DNA of 64,000 nucleotides from Ruegeria arenilitoris. Its GTDB lineage: Bacteria > Pseudomonadota > Alphaproteobacteria > Rhodobacterales > Rhodobacteraceae. The notes under the pieces were generated by a model. That model saw nothing but the letters and a program-made list of their open reading frames with translations, did not search any database and had not been told where the DNA came from. Where the stretch lies: assembly GCF_013032855.1 (NCBI RefSeq), contig NZ_WQDA01000001.1:937501-1001500 (forward strand), given 5' to 3'. Positions 20,458-28,187 of the stretch are shown one piece after another. The position numbers and the translations under genes are program-made. The first letter of the stretch is position 1; each line of letters begins with the position of its first letter.

Positions 20458-21177
20458 TCAGATCGCCTTTCGTCTTTCAAGACGGCTTTGGACAAGACCG
20501 GCAACGCGCGCAGCCAAAGCTGTTACCGGAGCGCCCTTGGCGCGCGAGGATGCGAGGTCATGGGCTGCTTGTTCCAGAACCGTATCCTCGGCATCTCGGG
20601 CAACACCGCGCAGGAATTGAGCGGCATAGTCCAGAGTGCGTGAATCCGCGGGCCCGGTCAGGACATCTGCGATATGCGCCATGTCATCCTGATAAGCCAG
20701 CGGATCGGGGCAGATCTGTTCGTCTTTGACGGATTGGAGCGTACCCGGGCGGCGGTCTTCGGGAAGGTTTTCCAGGATGGCCCTTTGGAAGCTGATTAGC
20801 GAATTCAACGGTTTCGCCAGAAACCCATCGGCTCCGGCTTGCAAGGCAAGCGTTTCGGCGCAGTCGTCGCCGGACATACCAAGGATGACGCTGATACGTG
20901 GGGAAACCGCGTTTAGTTCCGCGATCAGGTCTGCGCCAGAGCCGTCCGGCAGGCCCATGTCAACCACGATCACCGACGGGCGATAGATCTGAAGGTGCCT
21001 GCGCGCAGACCTCAGGCAATCGGCCCGGCGGATGCGGGCGCCGCTGTGCAGGCACATCAGTCGCATCGCATCACAGGCATAGCGACTGTCCTCGACAACC
21101 AGAATGGTCTGACCCAGCAAAGGCCTGGTGGCGCTGGGGGCGACGGCGGATGGGGCGAACGGCACCGAATCGTCCAT
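20458..21177 (-). CDS. Receiver-domain response regulator with a novel C-terminal half
   Basis: 239 residues. Residues 24-140 form a REC domain: acidic pair Glu29-Asp30, phosphoacceptor Asp73 in VVDMGLPDGSG, switch Ser102 in MSGDD and conserved Lys122 in AKPL. The C-terminal 95 residues are helical and match no DNA-binding, GGDEF or kinase domain I know. AAAGGAG precedes the ATG by 7 bases. No histidine kinase is nearby, so it is an orphan regulator. A CtrA-like site lies 45-59 bases upstream. It is followed directly by the 39-residue membrane ORF. Confidence 0.85.
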   Translation of the reverse strand: MDDSVPFAPSAVAPSATRPLLGQTILVVEDSRYACDAMRLMCLHSGARIRRADCLRSARRHLQIYRPSVIVVDMGLPDGSGADLIAELNAVSPRISVILGMSGDDCAETLALQAGADGFLAKPLNSLISFQRAILENLPEDRRPGTLQSVKDEQICPDPLAYQDDMAHIADVLTGPADSRTLDYAAQFLRGVARDAEDTVLEQAAHDLASSRAKGAPVTALAARVAGLVQSRLERRKAI

Positions 21178-21221
21178 GGCAGAACTCCTTTCAGCAGATG
21201 CCTCACGCTAGGAACTCCTGG

Positions 21222-21236
21222 CTAACACAGGGTTAA
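21222..21236 (-). promoter_or_regulatory. CtrA-like box upstream of the response regulator
   Basis: Read on the minus strand this is TTAA-N7-TTAG, one base from the CtrA consensus TTAA-N7-TTAA, 45-59 bases before the receiver gene start. CtrA is the master cell-cycle/motility regulator of alphaproteobacteria. A single-site match is only suggestive. Confidence 0.35.
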
Positions 21237-21311
21237 CGCGCGTTTTGGCGCACTTGCCCTTTGACAGGGCAGCCCCCATAAACGCTGCAACGCAGAACAG
21301 AGGAGACCGCC

Positions 21312-21716
21312 ATGATTGGCCGCCTGAACCATGTCGCCATCGCCGTGCCCGACCTCGAGGCCGCATCCGCCCAATACCGCAACGCGCTGGGCGCCAAGGT
21401 TGGTGAACCTCAGGATGAACCGGATCATGGCGTGACAGTGGTCTTCATCGAACTGCCCAATACCAAGATCGAGCTGCTGTACCCGCTGGGCGACGACAGC
21501 CCGATCAACGGCTTCCTGGAAAAGAACCCGGCGGGTGGCATCCACCATGTCTGTTATGAGGTCGAGGACATCATCGCCGCACGGGATCACCTGAAGGCGA
21601 CCGGTGCCCGCGTTCTGGGAACCGGAGAACCCAAAATCGGCGCGCACGGCAAGCCTGTGCTGTTTCTGCACCCCAAGGACTTCAACGGGTGCCTTGTGGA
21701 GCTGGAGCAAGTCTGA
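21312..21716 (+). CDS. mce: Methylmalonyl-CoA epimerase
   Basis: 134-residue vicinal-oxygen-chelate protein, the normal size. It interconverts (2S)- and (2R)-methylmalonyl-CoA in propionyl-CoA assimilation. Metal ligands are visible at His7 (NHVAIAV), in the GGIHHVCYEV segment (His78/79) and at the C-terminal Glu (LVELEQV). GGAGA lies before the ATG. A perfect TTGACA at 21261-21266 could be its -35, but no good -10 follows at 16-18 bases. It is followed by the DUF1467 gene 22 bases later, a common pair in Rhodobacterales. Confidence 0.93.
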   Translation: MIGRLNHVAIAVPDLEAASAQYRNALGAKVGEPQDEPDHGVTVVFIELPNTKIELLYPLGDDSPINGFLEKNPAGGIHHVCYEVEDIIAARDHLKATGARVLGTGEPKIGAHGKPVLFLHPKDFNGCLVELEQV

Positions 21717-21738
21717 GCCGGGCTGAGGAGGCGCCGAA

Positions 21739-22014
21739 ATGACAATCACTGCTGCGCTGGTATTGTTCGCCGTGATCTGGTTCATGACCTTGTTGGTCGT
21801 GCTGCCGGTCCGCATCAAGACGCAAGGCGATCTGGGCGACATCGTGCCGGGGACCCATGCGGGCGCTCCGGAAGTTCACCACATGAAGAAAAAGATCTGG
21901 ATCACCACCGGTATTTCTATCGTGTTGTGGGCGGTGATCGCAGGGATCATTGTTTCTGGCGTAATTTCAGTTCGTGATTTCGACTGGTTGAACCAGATGG
22001 AACCGCGCGAGTAA
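21739..22014 (+). CDS. DUF1467 family small membrane protein
   Basis: 91 residues with two transmembrane segments (about 4-22 and 53-76) joined by a short polar loop (VRIKTQGDLGDIVPGTHAG) that is typical of DUF1467. The family is found in alphaproteobacteria and has no assigned function. It lies downstream of mce with a GAGG ribosome site and is probably cotranscribed. It meets the converging EI24-domain gene end to end. Confidence 0.85.
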   Translation: MTITAALVLFAVIWFMTLLVVLPVRIKTQGDLGDIVPGTHAGAPEVHHMKKKIWITTGISIVLWAVIAGIIVSGVISVRDFDWLNQMEPRE

Positions 22015-22716
22015 TCAGCGCTCAGCCTGTCGCGATAGTCCATGAAAGATATGCGTGAATGTTGCGGCTCCGATGATCGGAATGACAAGGTTTACCAGCG
22101 GGATCGACAGGGGGATGGCCATCAAGATTCCGGCGACCCAGATCGTCCCGGCATGGCGTGCCCGCAACGCCCGCGCACCGTCGCGCCCGATCCGGCGCAT
22201 GGCCGCCAGCGTGAAATACTCTCGACCCAGCAAAAACCCGTTCATCCCCCAAAAGATGAACGGAGCGAGGGGTGTGAACAGCGCGTAAAGGACCAACGCC
22301 AATACGTTGGCAATAATCAACACGCCCAAGAATCCCAGCGAGTCCAGCACCGCATCCCAGATCGGGACGGACGGAACAGGGGGTAGGTTCGGGTAATGCC
22401 GGTCTTCAACGGCCTGTGCGACCTCATCCAGAAACATCGATGTGATGGCTGAGGCCACCGGCACCATCAGAAAGACCGGCAGGATCAAAACCAGAAAGAT
22501 CCCTGAATAGTTCAGAACGTCGTTCAACCACGGGACGTCGCCGACAAATGGAAGCGAGATCTCCTGACCAGCAAGGGCGTTGATGCCCCAAATCGCCGCC
22601 GCACAGGCACCAACAAGCAGCACTATCGTCAGGCCGACACCGCGCAGTAGCACCGATCTGAAACGAGAATCGCCGAGCTGCCCCAAAGCCGCGAAGAACG
22701 CGTTGAGGATAATCAT
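22015..22716 (-). CDS. EI24/CysZ-like membrane protein
   Basis: 233 residues from ATG 22716, which overlaps the nitroreductase stop (ATGA) and is therefore preferred to the upstream ATG at 22728. Four or more hydrophobic segments and the central region LAPFIFWGMNGFLLGREYF are characteristic of the EI24 domain shared with CysZ. CysZ imports sulfate in E. coli; the alphaproteobacterial relatives are uncharacterised and no cys genes are nearby. Translational coupling with the nitroreductase suggests a shared condition of expression only. Confidence 0.8.
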   Translation of the reverse strand: MIILNAFFAALGQLGDSRFRSVLLRGVGLTIVLLVGACAAAIWGINALAGQEISLPFVGDVPWLNDVLNYSGIFLVLILPVFLMVPVASAITSMFLDEVAQAVEDRHYPNLPPVPSVPIWDAVLDSLGFLGVLIIANVLALVLYALFTPLAPFIFWGMNGFLLGREYFTLAAMRRIGRDGARALRARHAGTIWVAGILMAIPLSIPLVNLVIPIIGAATFTHIFHGLSRQAER

Positions 22717-23291
22717 TCCGTCACCCACTCGGTGATCGCGGCCACGTCCGGGCGGGGCCTTTCGGGCGGAGTGGCCCCTTCGGTTGCGATGTGAATCAGT
22801 CCGGCAATGCGTTCATTGTCGACCAGGCCCAAACCGCGTTCGCAGAATTCGCGGTCGTGCGACTGCCAACCTGAAAGCCAGTTGGCACCCCAACCCGCAG
22901 CAAGGGCTGCGTTGAGCAGTGCAAGGCAGACCGCCCCGGCCGAGTAGGTTTGTTCGATTCCAGGGATTTTCGGCGATGGTTTCTGCACTTCGATGACGGC
23001 AACAGCGAGATGACCCATATCGAACTGACTGCGGGCCTTGGCAATGTCTTCGGGGCTTTTCCCCAGCGTAACGCCTCGTTCCTCGGTCAGATCGGCCAAT
23101 CGCGGCATTGCGCCTTTTTCGATGACGATGAACCGCCAAGGTTCCAACTTGCCATGATCGGGGCTGCGAGCGGCTGCGGTCAGCAACGGGATCAATTCGT
23201 CGCGGGTCGGCGCCGGGGCCATCAACGTCTTGGCGGGCCGCGACCTGCGCGACTGCAGGAACTCGAACGCAGCCGGGTTTTTCAGCGTCAT
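22713..23291 (-). CDS. Nitroreductase family flavoprotein
   Basis: 192 residues of the nitroreductase/YdjA-like type (FMN-binding, NAD(P)H-dependent). The N-terminal SRRSRPAKTL motif carries the phosphate-binding Arg/Ser residues. RSPDHGKLEPWRFIVI is the conserved FMN segment near residues 38-55, and WGANWLSGW near 135 is also typical. The natural substrate is unknown. AAAGGA lies before the ATG. First gene of a two-gene unit with the EI24 protein. Confidence 0.9.
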   Translation of the reverse strand: MTLKNPAAFEFLQSRRSRPAKTLMAPAPTRDELIPLLTAAARSPDHGKLEPWRFIVIEKGAMPRLADLTEERGVTLGKSPEDIAKARSQFDMGHLAVAVIEVQKPSPKIPGIEQTYSAGAVCLALLNAALAAGWGANWLSGWQSHDREFCERGLGLVDNERIAGLIHIATEGATPPERPRPDVAAITEWVTE

Positions 23292-23414
23292 ATGTTAAAT
23301 TCCTTTACATGGTTCTGTCGTATCTCGGGCAGACACGCGCCGGTTTCAAGGGCAAGATGTAAAACTGTTGCATATTGTGCCACCCGGCACGGTCCAAATG
23401 CGGAAGAGAATGTG

Positions 23415-23690
23415 ATGGCAAAACCGAAACTGCGAAACCTGCCGGACCTTGCGCATCTGGCGCGACCCGGGCAATCGCTTCCCGTACGGGTGACTCCCAA
23501 AGCTGCGCAGGACCGGATTTCTTTCGACGGGACGACAGTACACATCGCTGTCACCGCCGTGCCCGAGGATGGAAAGGCGAACCAGGCCGTGGTCAAGCTG
23601 TTGGCCCGGGCCATGGGTGCTTCACCGTCAGCTTTGACGCTGAAAAAAGGCCATACAGGGCGCGACAAGGTCTTTGTCTACGATCCCTAG
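23415..23690 (+). CDS. DUF167 (YggU-like) family protein
   Basis: 91 residues from ATG 23415. The family core is clear: LPVRVTPKAAQDRI near residue 22 and the helix PEDGKANQAVVKLLA near residue 50, ending GHTGRDKVFVYD. YggU-type proteins are small, conserved and of unknown function. The frame is open far upstream, but only this part is protein-like. It is divergent from the nitroreductase and overlaps the end of the next minus-strand gene by 4 bases. Confidence 0.88.
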   Translation: MAKPKLRNLPDLAHLARPGQSLPVRVTPKAAQDRISFDGTTVHIAVTAVPEDGKANQAVVKLLARAMGASPSALTLKKGHTGRDKVFVYDP

Positions 23691-23926
23691 GCTGGTGTCT
23701 CCCTGATTTGATACACCCCTTCGGGCAGATCCAGAGCGGCGGCAAGATCGCGCACCTGTTCGGGCGAAAGGGTGATTTTCTGCATCTGGTCCGTTCGGGG
23801 GTCCAACTGCTCGATCGTGACGCACTCGGCGAAACTGTTGATCACCACGTCTTCTTGCAAAGGCTCCGGGCCTTCGTCCACCAGGGTAATGACTGTCGAG
23901 TCGAATTCATGCTCAATCGAAAACAT
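23687..23926 (-). CDS. Small conserved hypothetical protein
   Basis: 79 residues from ATG 23926 (MFSIEHEFD). The longer frame starting at 24106 runs into the opposite gene's promoter and is not protein-like. It is an acidic beta-strand-rich protein (STVITLVDEG, QEDVVINSFAECVTIEQLD) ending in a helix-strand segment. No known domain or signal peptide was recognised. Its 3' end overlaps the DUF167 gene by 4 bases, and it is divergent from the M48 peptidase. Confidence 0.65.
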   Translation of the reverse strand: MFSIEHEFDSTVITLVDEGPEPLQEDVVINSFAECVTIEQLDPRTDQMQKITLSPEQVRDLAAALDLPEGVYQIRETPA

Positions 23927-24044
23927 GTTCCCAGACTGCCCAGCCTGCGATCGCAATGCAACCCGCTGATTGGGTTTCGGGCTGTGGTCAGGGGGGCCAC
24001 ATCGCGCTAAGCTTTCCTGCCGGCACGAACAGAAAGGATCCGGA

Positions 24045-24743
24045 ATGCACCGCCTCAGGTTTTTGCTGGTCTTGGTTGTGTCCGCGTGCACTGCGGGCGG
24101 GTTCATTGCTGTTGATGATTGGTCACCGTCCTCGCCCGAACTGCGCGACTCGGCACTGACGTTTCAGCAGGTCAGCAGGTCGGTCGGGGCGGCGGCGCAA
24201 AAAGTCTGTCAGCGCGAGACACGGGGGCAGAACTGCGATTTCGGCATTCTGATCGACACGGATCCGTTTGCCGAGCCAAATGCGTTCCAGACGTTGGACA
24301 AGGATGGGCGCCCGTTCATCATTTTCACTCAGGAAATGGTCAAGTCGACGCAGAACGCTGACGAGATGGCGTTCGTGATGGGACACGAGGCGGCGCATCA
24401 CATCCTGGGCCACATCGCCCGGCAGGTAAAAAACGCCAAGGAAGGGGCCCGCATTTTCGGAGAACTGGCTGAGGCGCAAGGCGAGGACGCGGCAGGAATT
24501 GAACGTGCTCAGAAGCTGGGTGCTGAAGTCGGAGTTCAGAGCTACACGAAAGAATTCGAGCTGGAAGCGGACCGGATGGGAACTTTGATCACCTATTCGG
24601 CTGGGTACAATCCGCTGGTCGGCATGGCCTATTTCGGCCGGATTCCAGATCCGGGTGACCGCTTTCTGGCGTCTCATCCGCCCAATGCCAAGCGCATCGA
24701 AGTTGTTCTGGAAACAGCCGCCCAGCTCGGCCTGACCCAATGA
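24045..24743 (+). CDS. M48 family metallopeptidase, probable lipoprotein
   Basis: 232 residues from ATG 24045, with AAAGGA about 8 bases upstream. A short signal peptide ends in a lipobox-like VSAC (Cys15), so it is likely lipid-anchored in the periplasm. The zinc motif is H114-E-A-A-H118, with the third ligand Glu in KEFELEADRMG. This matches small BepA/YfgC- or LoiP-like periplasmic M48 proteases used in envelope quality control. The stop overlaps the next start (ATGA). Confidence 0.9.
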   Translation: MHRLRFLLVLVVSACTAGGFIAVDDWSPSSPELRDSALTFQQVSRSVGAAAQKVCQRETRGQNCDFGILIDTDPFAEPNAFQTLDKDGRPFIIFTQEMVKSTQNADEMAFVMGHEAAHHILGHIARQVKNAKEGARIFGELAEAQGEDAAGIERAQKLGAEVGVQSYTKEFELEADRMGTLITYSAGYNPLVGMAYFGRIPDPGDRFLASHPPNAKRIEVVLETAAQLGLTQ

Positions 24744-25108
24744 CCCAGATCCAGCGGATGGGGGTTGTTCTGACGGATCGAGGCTCGAAATACGCGGTGA
24801 GCGGTGCTCCCGTCAGGTCGCGGGATGAGGTCGATGCGGTATTGCGCGACCTTAAATCGGACAAGGCATATGCCAAGGCGACCCATAACACGTGGGCCGC
24901 GATTTTGCCGACCGGCGCTCTCAAGGCAGATGATGGCGAAACCGGTGCGGGGATGGTCATATTGCGCATGTTGGAACGCGCCGGTGTGCAGGATCACGTG
25001 GTCATTGTGACCCGATGGTATGGCGGCAAAAAGCTGGGCGGAGATCGTTTCAGGCGGGTCCAGGACGCCACACGGGCCTACCTTGACCACCTGGGGGTTG
25101 TCTCTTGA
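24740..25108 (+). CDS. YigZ/IMPACT N-terminal domain protein
   Basis: 122 residues corresponding to the UPF0029 (Impact N-terminal) domain. SKYAVSGAPVRSRDEV, KATHNTWAAIL, DDGETGAGM and VTRWYGGKKLGG are all present. E. coli YigZ is about 200 residues with a second domain; here only the first is encoded and the stop is followed by non-coding bases. This is probably a natural short form, not a truncation. Function unknown; the family has been linked to ribosomes/translation. Coupled to the M48 gene. Confidence 0.88.
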   Translation: MTQIQRMGVVLTDRGSKYAVSGAPVRSRDEVDAVLRDLKSDKAYAKATHNTWAAILPTGALKADDGETGAGMVILRMLERAGVQDHVVIVTRWYGGKKLGGDRFRRVQDATRAYLDHLGVVS

Positions 25109-25146
25109 CCTGAATCAAGGGCACCGTGGGGTTATGGCGCTAGGGT
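25105..25146 (+). promoter_or_regulatory. FNR/FnrL-type box and promoter before the DUF6455 genes
   Basis: TTGAC-N4-ATCAA (25105-25118) differs from the FNR/FnrL consensus TTGAT-N4-ATCAA by one base. A -10-like TAGGGT lies at 25141-25146. If transcription starts near 25153, the box is centred at -41.5, the standard position for FNR-activated (class II) promoters. The ATG is at 25178. Confidence 0.6.
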
Positions 25147-25177
25147 TCTTTTCAGCGAGACAGCGAAAGGAACTCGG

Positions 25178-25429
25178 ATGTCCAGACGCGAAGAATTGCG
25201 CCGCCACGCCGCTTTGGTGGATCGAATGGCCCAGAAACTGGGCGTTGACCTGCAGGAGGCCGCAATCGGCGGTTCGGTTTCCATCGACGAAATCACCGAC
25301 GCGGTGCTGCGCTGTACAGGCTGTACAAACCCCTATCACTGCGACCGCGCGTTGGCGCTTCAAAACGGCGACGGACGGCCACCGGAGTATTGCCGAAACC
25401 AGGATTTGCTGGCCAGGCTTGCACCCTAG
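25178..25429 (+). CDS. DUF6455 family Cys-rich protein (copy 1)
   Basis: 83 residues. The N-terminal half is helical (MSRREELRRHAALVDRMAQK). The C-terminal half carries the family's cysteines: CTGCTNPYHC (three Cys) and a last Cys in PPEYCRN. AAAGGA precedes the ATG. The spacing suits metal binding or disulfides in a small cytosolic protein; no function is established. It is the first of three tandem paralogues behind an FNR-type box, so expression at low oxygen is likely. Confidence 0.8.
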   Translation: MSRREELRRHAALVDRMAQKLGVDLQEAAIGGSVSIDEITDAVLRCTGCTNPYHCDRALALQNGDGRPPEYCRNQDLLARLAP

Positions 25430-25446
25430 CGCGGACGGGCAGAACC

Positions 25447-25719
25447 ATGAACGTCCTTGGCCAGACCATGAAGCATGTACGCCTTGTTCTGCGGATGGGG
25501 CAGGCGACCGGCGTTGACCTTGTAGATGCCCATCTCACGGGTCGGCTCAGTCCCGACGAATGGGCGCGCATGGTGGGACGGTGCCGGGGCTGCGAGTGGG
25601 CTTGCGACTGTAGCGACTGGCAGACGCACCGAGGTGACAGGGTTGAGGCCCCGGAGACATGTCCGAACAGGAACCGATTCGCCAAACTTAAGACGCTGCA
25701 GAATCAGGAAAAACAATGA
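25447..25719 (+). CDS. DUF6455 family Cys-rich protein (copy 2)
   Basis: 90 residues from ATG 25447 (MNVLGQTMKH); the upstream ATG at 25390 lies inside copy 1 and is unlikely. It has the same plan as copy 1: a helical N-terminus with MGQATGVDL, then CRGCEWACDC and PETCPNR. It starts 18 bases after copy 1 and its stop overlaps the start of copy 3 (ATGA). The divergence between copies is large, so this is an old duplication. Confidence 0.78.
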   Translation: MNVLGQTMKHVRLVLRMGQATGVDLVDAHLTGRLSPDEWARMVGRCRGCEWACDCSDWQTHRGDRVEAPETCPNRNRFAKLKTLQNQEKQ

Positions 25720-25973
25720 AACTTGTGCGACTCGGAGACATAGAAAAACACTTCTGGCTGACGCGGTCGGTTGCGCGCTGCATGGAAATCTCGCTGTCCG
25801 AAGCCATCGCCGAAGGGCGGCTGACCGCGCAGGGATACAGCGAAATGGTGACCCGTTGTCGAGCCGCTGACTGCAGCGAAAGATGTGCCGTCTGGCTTGC
25901 GTGCCAACAGAGCCGGGCGACCGCCGCCCCGGAATTTTGCGCGAATGCCAAGGCTTTGAATGCGCTGACCTGA
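25716..25973 (+). CDS. DUF6455 family Cys-rich protein (copy 3)
   Basis: 85 residues. The C-terminal cysteine set reads CRAADCSERC with another Cys in VWLAC and the last in APEFCAN, so this copy has one extra Cys. The N-terminal part has the same MEISLSEAIAEGRLTAQ-type helix pair as the other two. It is translationally coupled to copy 2. It ends 5 bases before the converging CDGSH gene. Confidence 0.78.
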   Translation: MKLVRLGDIEKHFWLTRSVARCMEISLSEAIAEGRLTAQGYSEMVTRCRAADCSERCAVWLACQQSRATAAPEFCANAKALNALT

Positions 25974-25978
25974 TTGGC

Positions 25979-26221
25979 CTAAAGCTTGGAATGGCTTCCG
26001 TCGCACAGCGGCGGATTAGCGGTTTGCTTGCATCCGCAGAAGAAGACCTTCTTGCTTGATTCTGCTACATATTTTACCGGCTCGATCCCGGTTTCCTTGT
26101 GCGAACCGTCGCAGAATGGCTGACGTTTGGAGCGTCCGCAAGCGCACCAGAAATAGCTTTTGCCTTCAGTCACCTCGATGGGGTAGGGCGATTTCTGGGC
26201 GATTTGAGATCCTTTTGGCAT
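25979..26221 (-). CDS. Double CDGSH iron-sulfur protein
   Basis: 80 residues with two complete CDGSH motifs: CACGRSKRQPFCDGSH (about residues 26-41) and CGCKQTANPPLCDGSH (about 62-77). Each gives the three-Cys/one-His ligand set of a redox-active, pH-labile 2Fe-2S cluster, as in mitoNEET. Two motifs in one small chain is the MiNT-like class. There is no membrane anchor, so it is cytosolic. Its position against the FNR-linked DUF6455 genes fits a redox theme, though it is transcribed separately. Confidence 0.93.
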   Translation of the reverse strand: MPKGSQIAQKSPYPIEVTEGKSYFWCACGRSKRQPFCDGSHKETGIEPVKYVAESSKKVFFCGCKQTANPPLCDGSHSKL

Positions 26222-26450
26222 TCTGGCGCTCCGGCTGTTGAAAGGGACATCCGAGAGCTTAGCCCAACGCAGAGAAATGTGTAGTTCGCGCGTCCCGGTC
26301 CGGCGGTGGCACGTCGCGGTGCAAGCGTGGATTCGCCTCTGATCACACGGATGTGACCGTATCTGTTGCCAGAAAGCCGAACTGCCCGTATCCTAAGCCT
26401 GGCCCCGAAAAGTTGGGCAATATCAGAAAAGTATTAAAGGATTGATGGAC

Positions 26451-26639
26451 ATGAAACTGAAATTCGCTGCCGCCGGCGCCTTTGTTTTGATCCTGACTGC
26501 TTGCTCGCAGCAGGAAGAGCCCACCCCGGTTTACGTTCAGCCAAGCTATGACAAATATGGCTCGCCCAGCTGTTCGGCAGGCTATGAACTGGCCACCACC
26601 GAGGCCGGCCAGACCGTGTGTAACCCGGTCACTCAATAA
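26451..26639 (+). CDS. Small lipoprotein
   Basis: 62 residues counted from ATG 26451, where AAAGGA lies 9 bases upstream; ATG 26445 and TTG 26442 are too close to it. The signal peptide ends in a clear lipobox LTAC, leaving a mature chain of about 43 residues anchored at its N-terminal Cys. The mature part has two more Cys (PSCSAG and TVCNP) likely joined by a disulfide. No family is recognised. It is preceded by 229 bases of gene-free sequence in which I see no confident promoter, and followed by a hairpin. Confidence 0.75.
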   Translation: MKLKFAAAGAFVLILTACSQQEEPTPVYVQPSYDKYGSPSCSAGYELATTEAGQTVCNPVTQ

Positions 26640-26646
26640 GCTTTTT

Positions 26647-26676
26647 GCAGACGGTCCCGATTTGGGGGCCGTCTGC
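26647..26676. terminator. Hairpin between the lipoprotein gene and rimO
   Basis: Twelve-pair stem (26647-26658 with 26665-26676, one G-U) and a 6-base loop between two converging genes. There is no T run on either side, so termination efficiency is uncertain. Confidence 0.5.
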
Positions 26677-26697
26677 CTTCGTCCGCCGGATGGCGGT

Positions 26698-28089
26698 TCA
26701 GCGCACCAGCTTCCCCCACAGATCGTATTCACCAGCCTCGTCGACCTGAACAAGGACGATGTCACCGGGTTTCAGGTTTTCGTGACCGTCGTCGATGAAT
26801 AGGTTGCCGTCGATCTCGGGCGCGTCTGACTTGGTGCGGCAGGTGGCGGCTTCGGCATCCACCTCATCCACGATCACTTGGATCCTCTGGCCCACTTTCG
26901 ACGCCAGTTTTGCTTCGGAAATCGCCTGGGCCTTTTGCATGAAACGCTCCCAGCGCTCTTGCTTGATCTCATCCGGGACGTGATCCGGCAAGTCGTTCGA
27001 GCGGGCCCCTTCAACGTTTTCGTATTGGAAGCACCCGACGCGGTCCAACTGCGCCTCATCCATCCAATCCAGCAGGGTCTGGAACTCGGCCTCGGTCTCC
27101 CCGGGGTAGCCGACAATGAAGGTCGATCGCAGCGTGATGTCGGGGCAAATCGCGCGCCAGGCGGCGATCTCGTCCAGTGTCTTGGCGCCGGCAGCGGGGC
27201 GCGCCATTCGTTTCAGAACGTCCGGATGCGCGTGTTGGAACGGGATGTCCAAGTAGGGCAAAAGGTTGCTGCCTGCATCCGCCATCAGCGGGATCAACTC
27301 GCGCACATGTGGATAGGGGTAGACGTAGTGCAGTCGTATCCACGCATCCAGTTGGCCCAGTTCACGGGCCAGATCGGTAATGTGGCTGCGCACCTCCCGG
27401 TCTTTCCAGGGGTTCACGTCGTATTTTCGATCCAGGCCAAAGGCCGAGGTGTCCTGGCTGATCACCAGTAATTCGCGCACACCGCTGTCGACCAGTTTTT
27501 CAGCCTCGCGCAAAACCGCGTGGGCCGGTCGGCTGGCCAGTTTTCCGCGCATATCCGGGATGATGCAGAATTTGCACTTGTGATTACAGCCCTCGGAAAT
27601 CTTGAGATAGCTGTAGTGGCGCGGGGTCAGCTTCACGCCCGAAGCCGGCAACAGATCCACATACGGATTGGGATCAGGCGGAACGGCGGCGTGAACGGCA
27701 TCCAGCACCTGTTCATACTGGTGCGGCCCGGTCACGGCCAGGATCCGGGGGTGATGTTCGCGGATGTAGTCAGGTTCCGCGCCCAGGCACCCGGTCACGA
27801 TGACCTTGCCATTTTCCACCAGCGCCTCGCCGATTGCTTCGAGGCTTTCGGCCTTGGCGCTGTCCAGAAACCCGCAGGTGTTCACGATCACGGCATCCGC
27901 ACCTGAATAGTCGGGCGAGATCCCGTATCCTTCGGCGCGCAGGCGCGTCAGGATGCGCTCGCTGTCGACCAGTGCCTTGGGACATCCCAAGGACACCATT
28001 CCGATGGTGGGTTGGCCGCTGCGCGGTGCGTCGGTGATCCGGGCTGCGGGTGCCAGATCGGGGCGTAGGTTTGGCGGGTTGGTGCTCAT
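26698..28089 (-). CDS. rimO: Ribosomal protein uS12 methylthiotransferase
   Basis: 463 residues from ATG 28089 ([10 protein letters not shown]). It is a radical-SAM enzyme that adds a methylthio group to the conserved Asp of ribosomal protein S12. The N-terminal MTTase domain supplies three cluster Cys (SLGCPKA, NTCGFLD, TGCLGAE). The radical-SAM CxxxCxxC is CNHKCKFC, and a C-terminal TRAM domain follows from about residue 390. Length and motifs distinguish it from MiaB. It is divergent from the AsmA gene. Confidence 0.96.
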   Translation of the reverse strand: MSTNPPNLRPDLAPAARITDAPRSGQPTIGMVSLGCPKALVDSERILTRLRAEGYGISPDYSGADAVIVNTCGFLDSAKAESLEAIGEALVENGKVIVTGCLGAEPDYIREHHPRILAVTGPHQYEQVLDAVHAAVPPDPNPYVDLLPASGVKLTPRHYSYLKISEGCNHKCKFCIIPDMRGKLASRPAHAVLREAEKLVDSGVRELLVISQDTSAFGLDRKYDVNPWKDREVRSHITDLARELGQLDAWIRLHYVYPYPHVRELIPLMADAGSNLLPYLDIPFQHAHPDVLKRMARPAAGAKTLDEIAAWRAICPDITLRSTFIVGYPGETEAEFQTLLDWMDEAQLDRVGCFQYENVEGARSNDLPDHVPDEIKQERWERFMQKAQAISEAKLASKVGQRIQVIVDEVDAEAATCRTKSDAPEIDGNLFIDDGHENLKPGDIVLVQVDEAGEYDLWGKLVR

Positions 28090-28187
28090 TGCGCGGCATA
28101 TAGTGGGGAAATCTTCCCCTTGCAAATCCTTCGCACGCGAGGAACATCGAAGCTGAGGCAAAAAGCCGGCAAGGCAGAGAGCAAATC

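Noticed and set aside
23304..23363. TTTACAT ... ATGTAAA inverted repeat between the nitroreductase and DUF167 genes
   Set aside because: Arms are 46 bases apart and low in information; no regulator is nearby to support a function.
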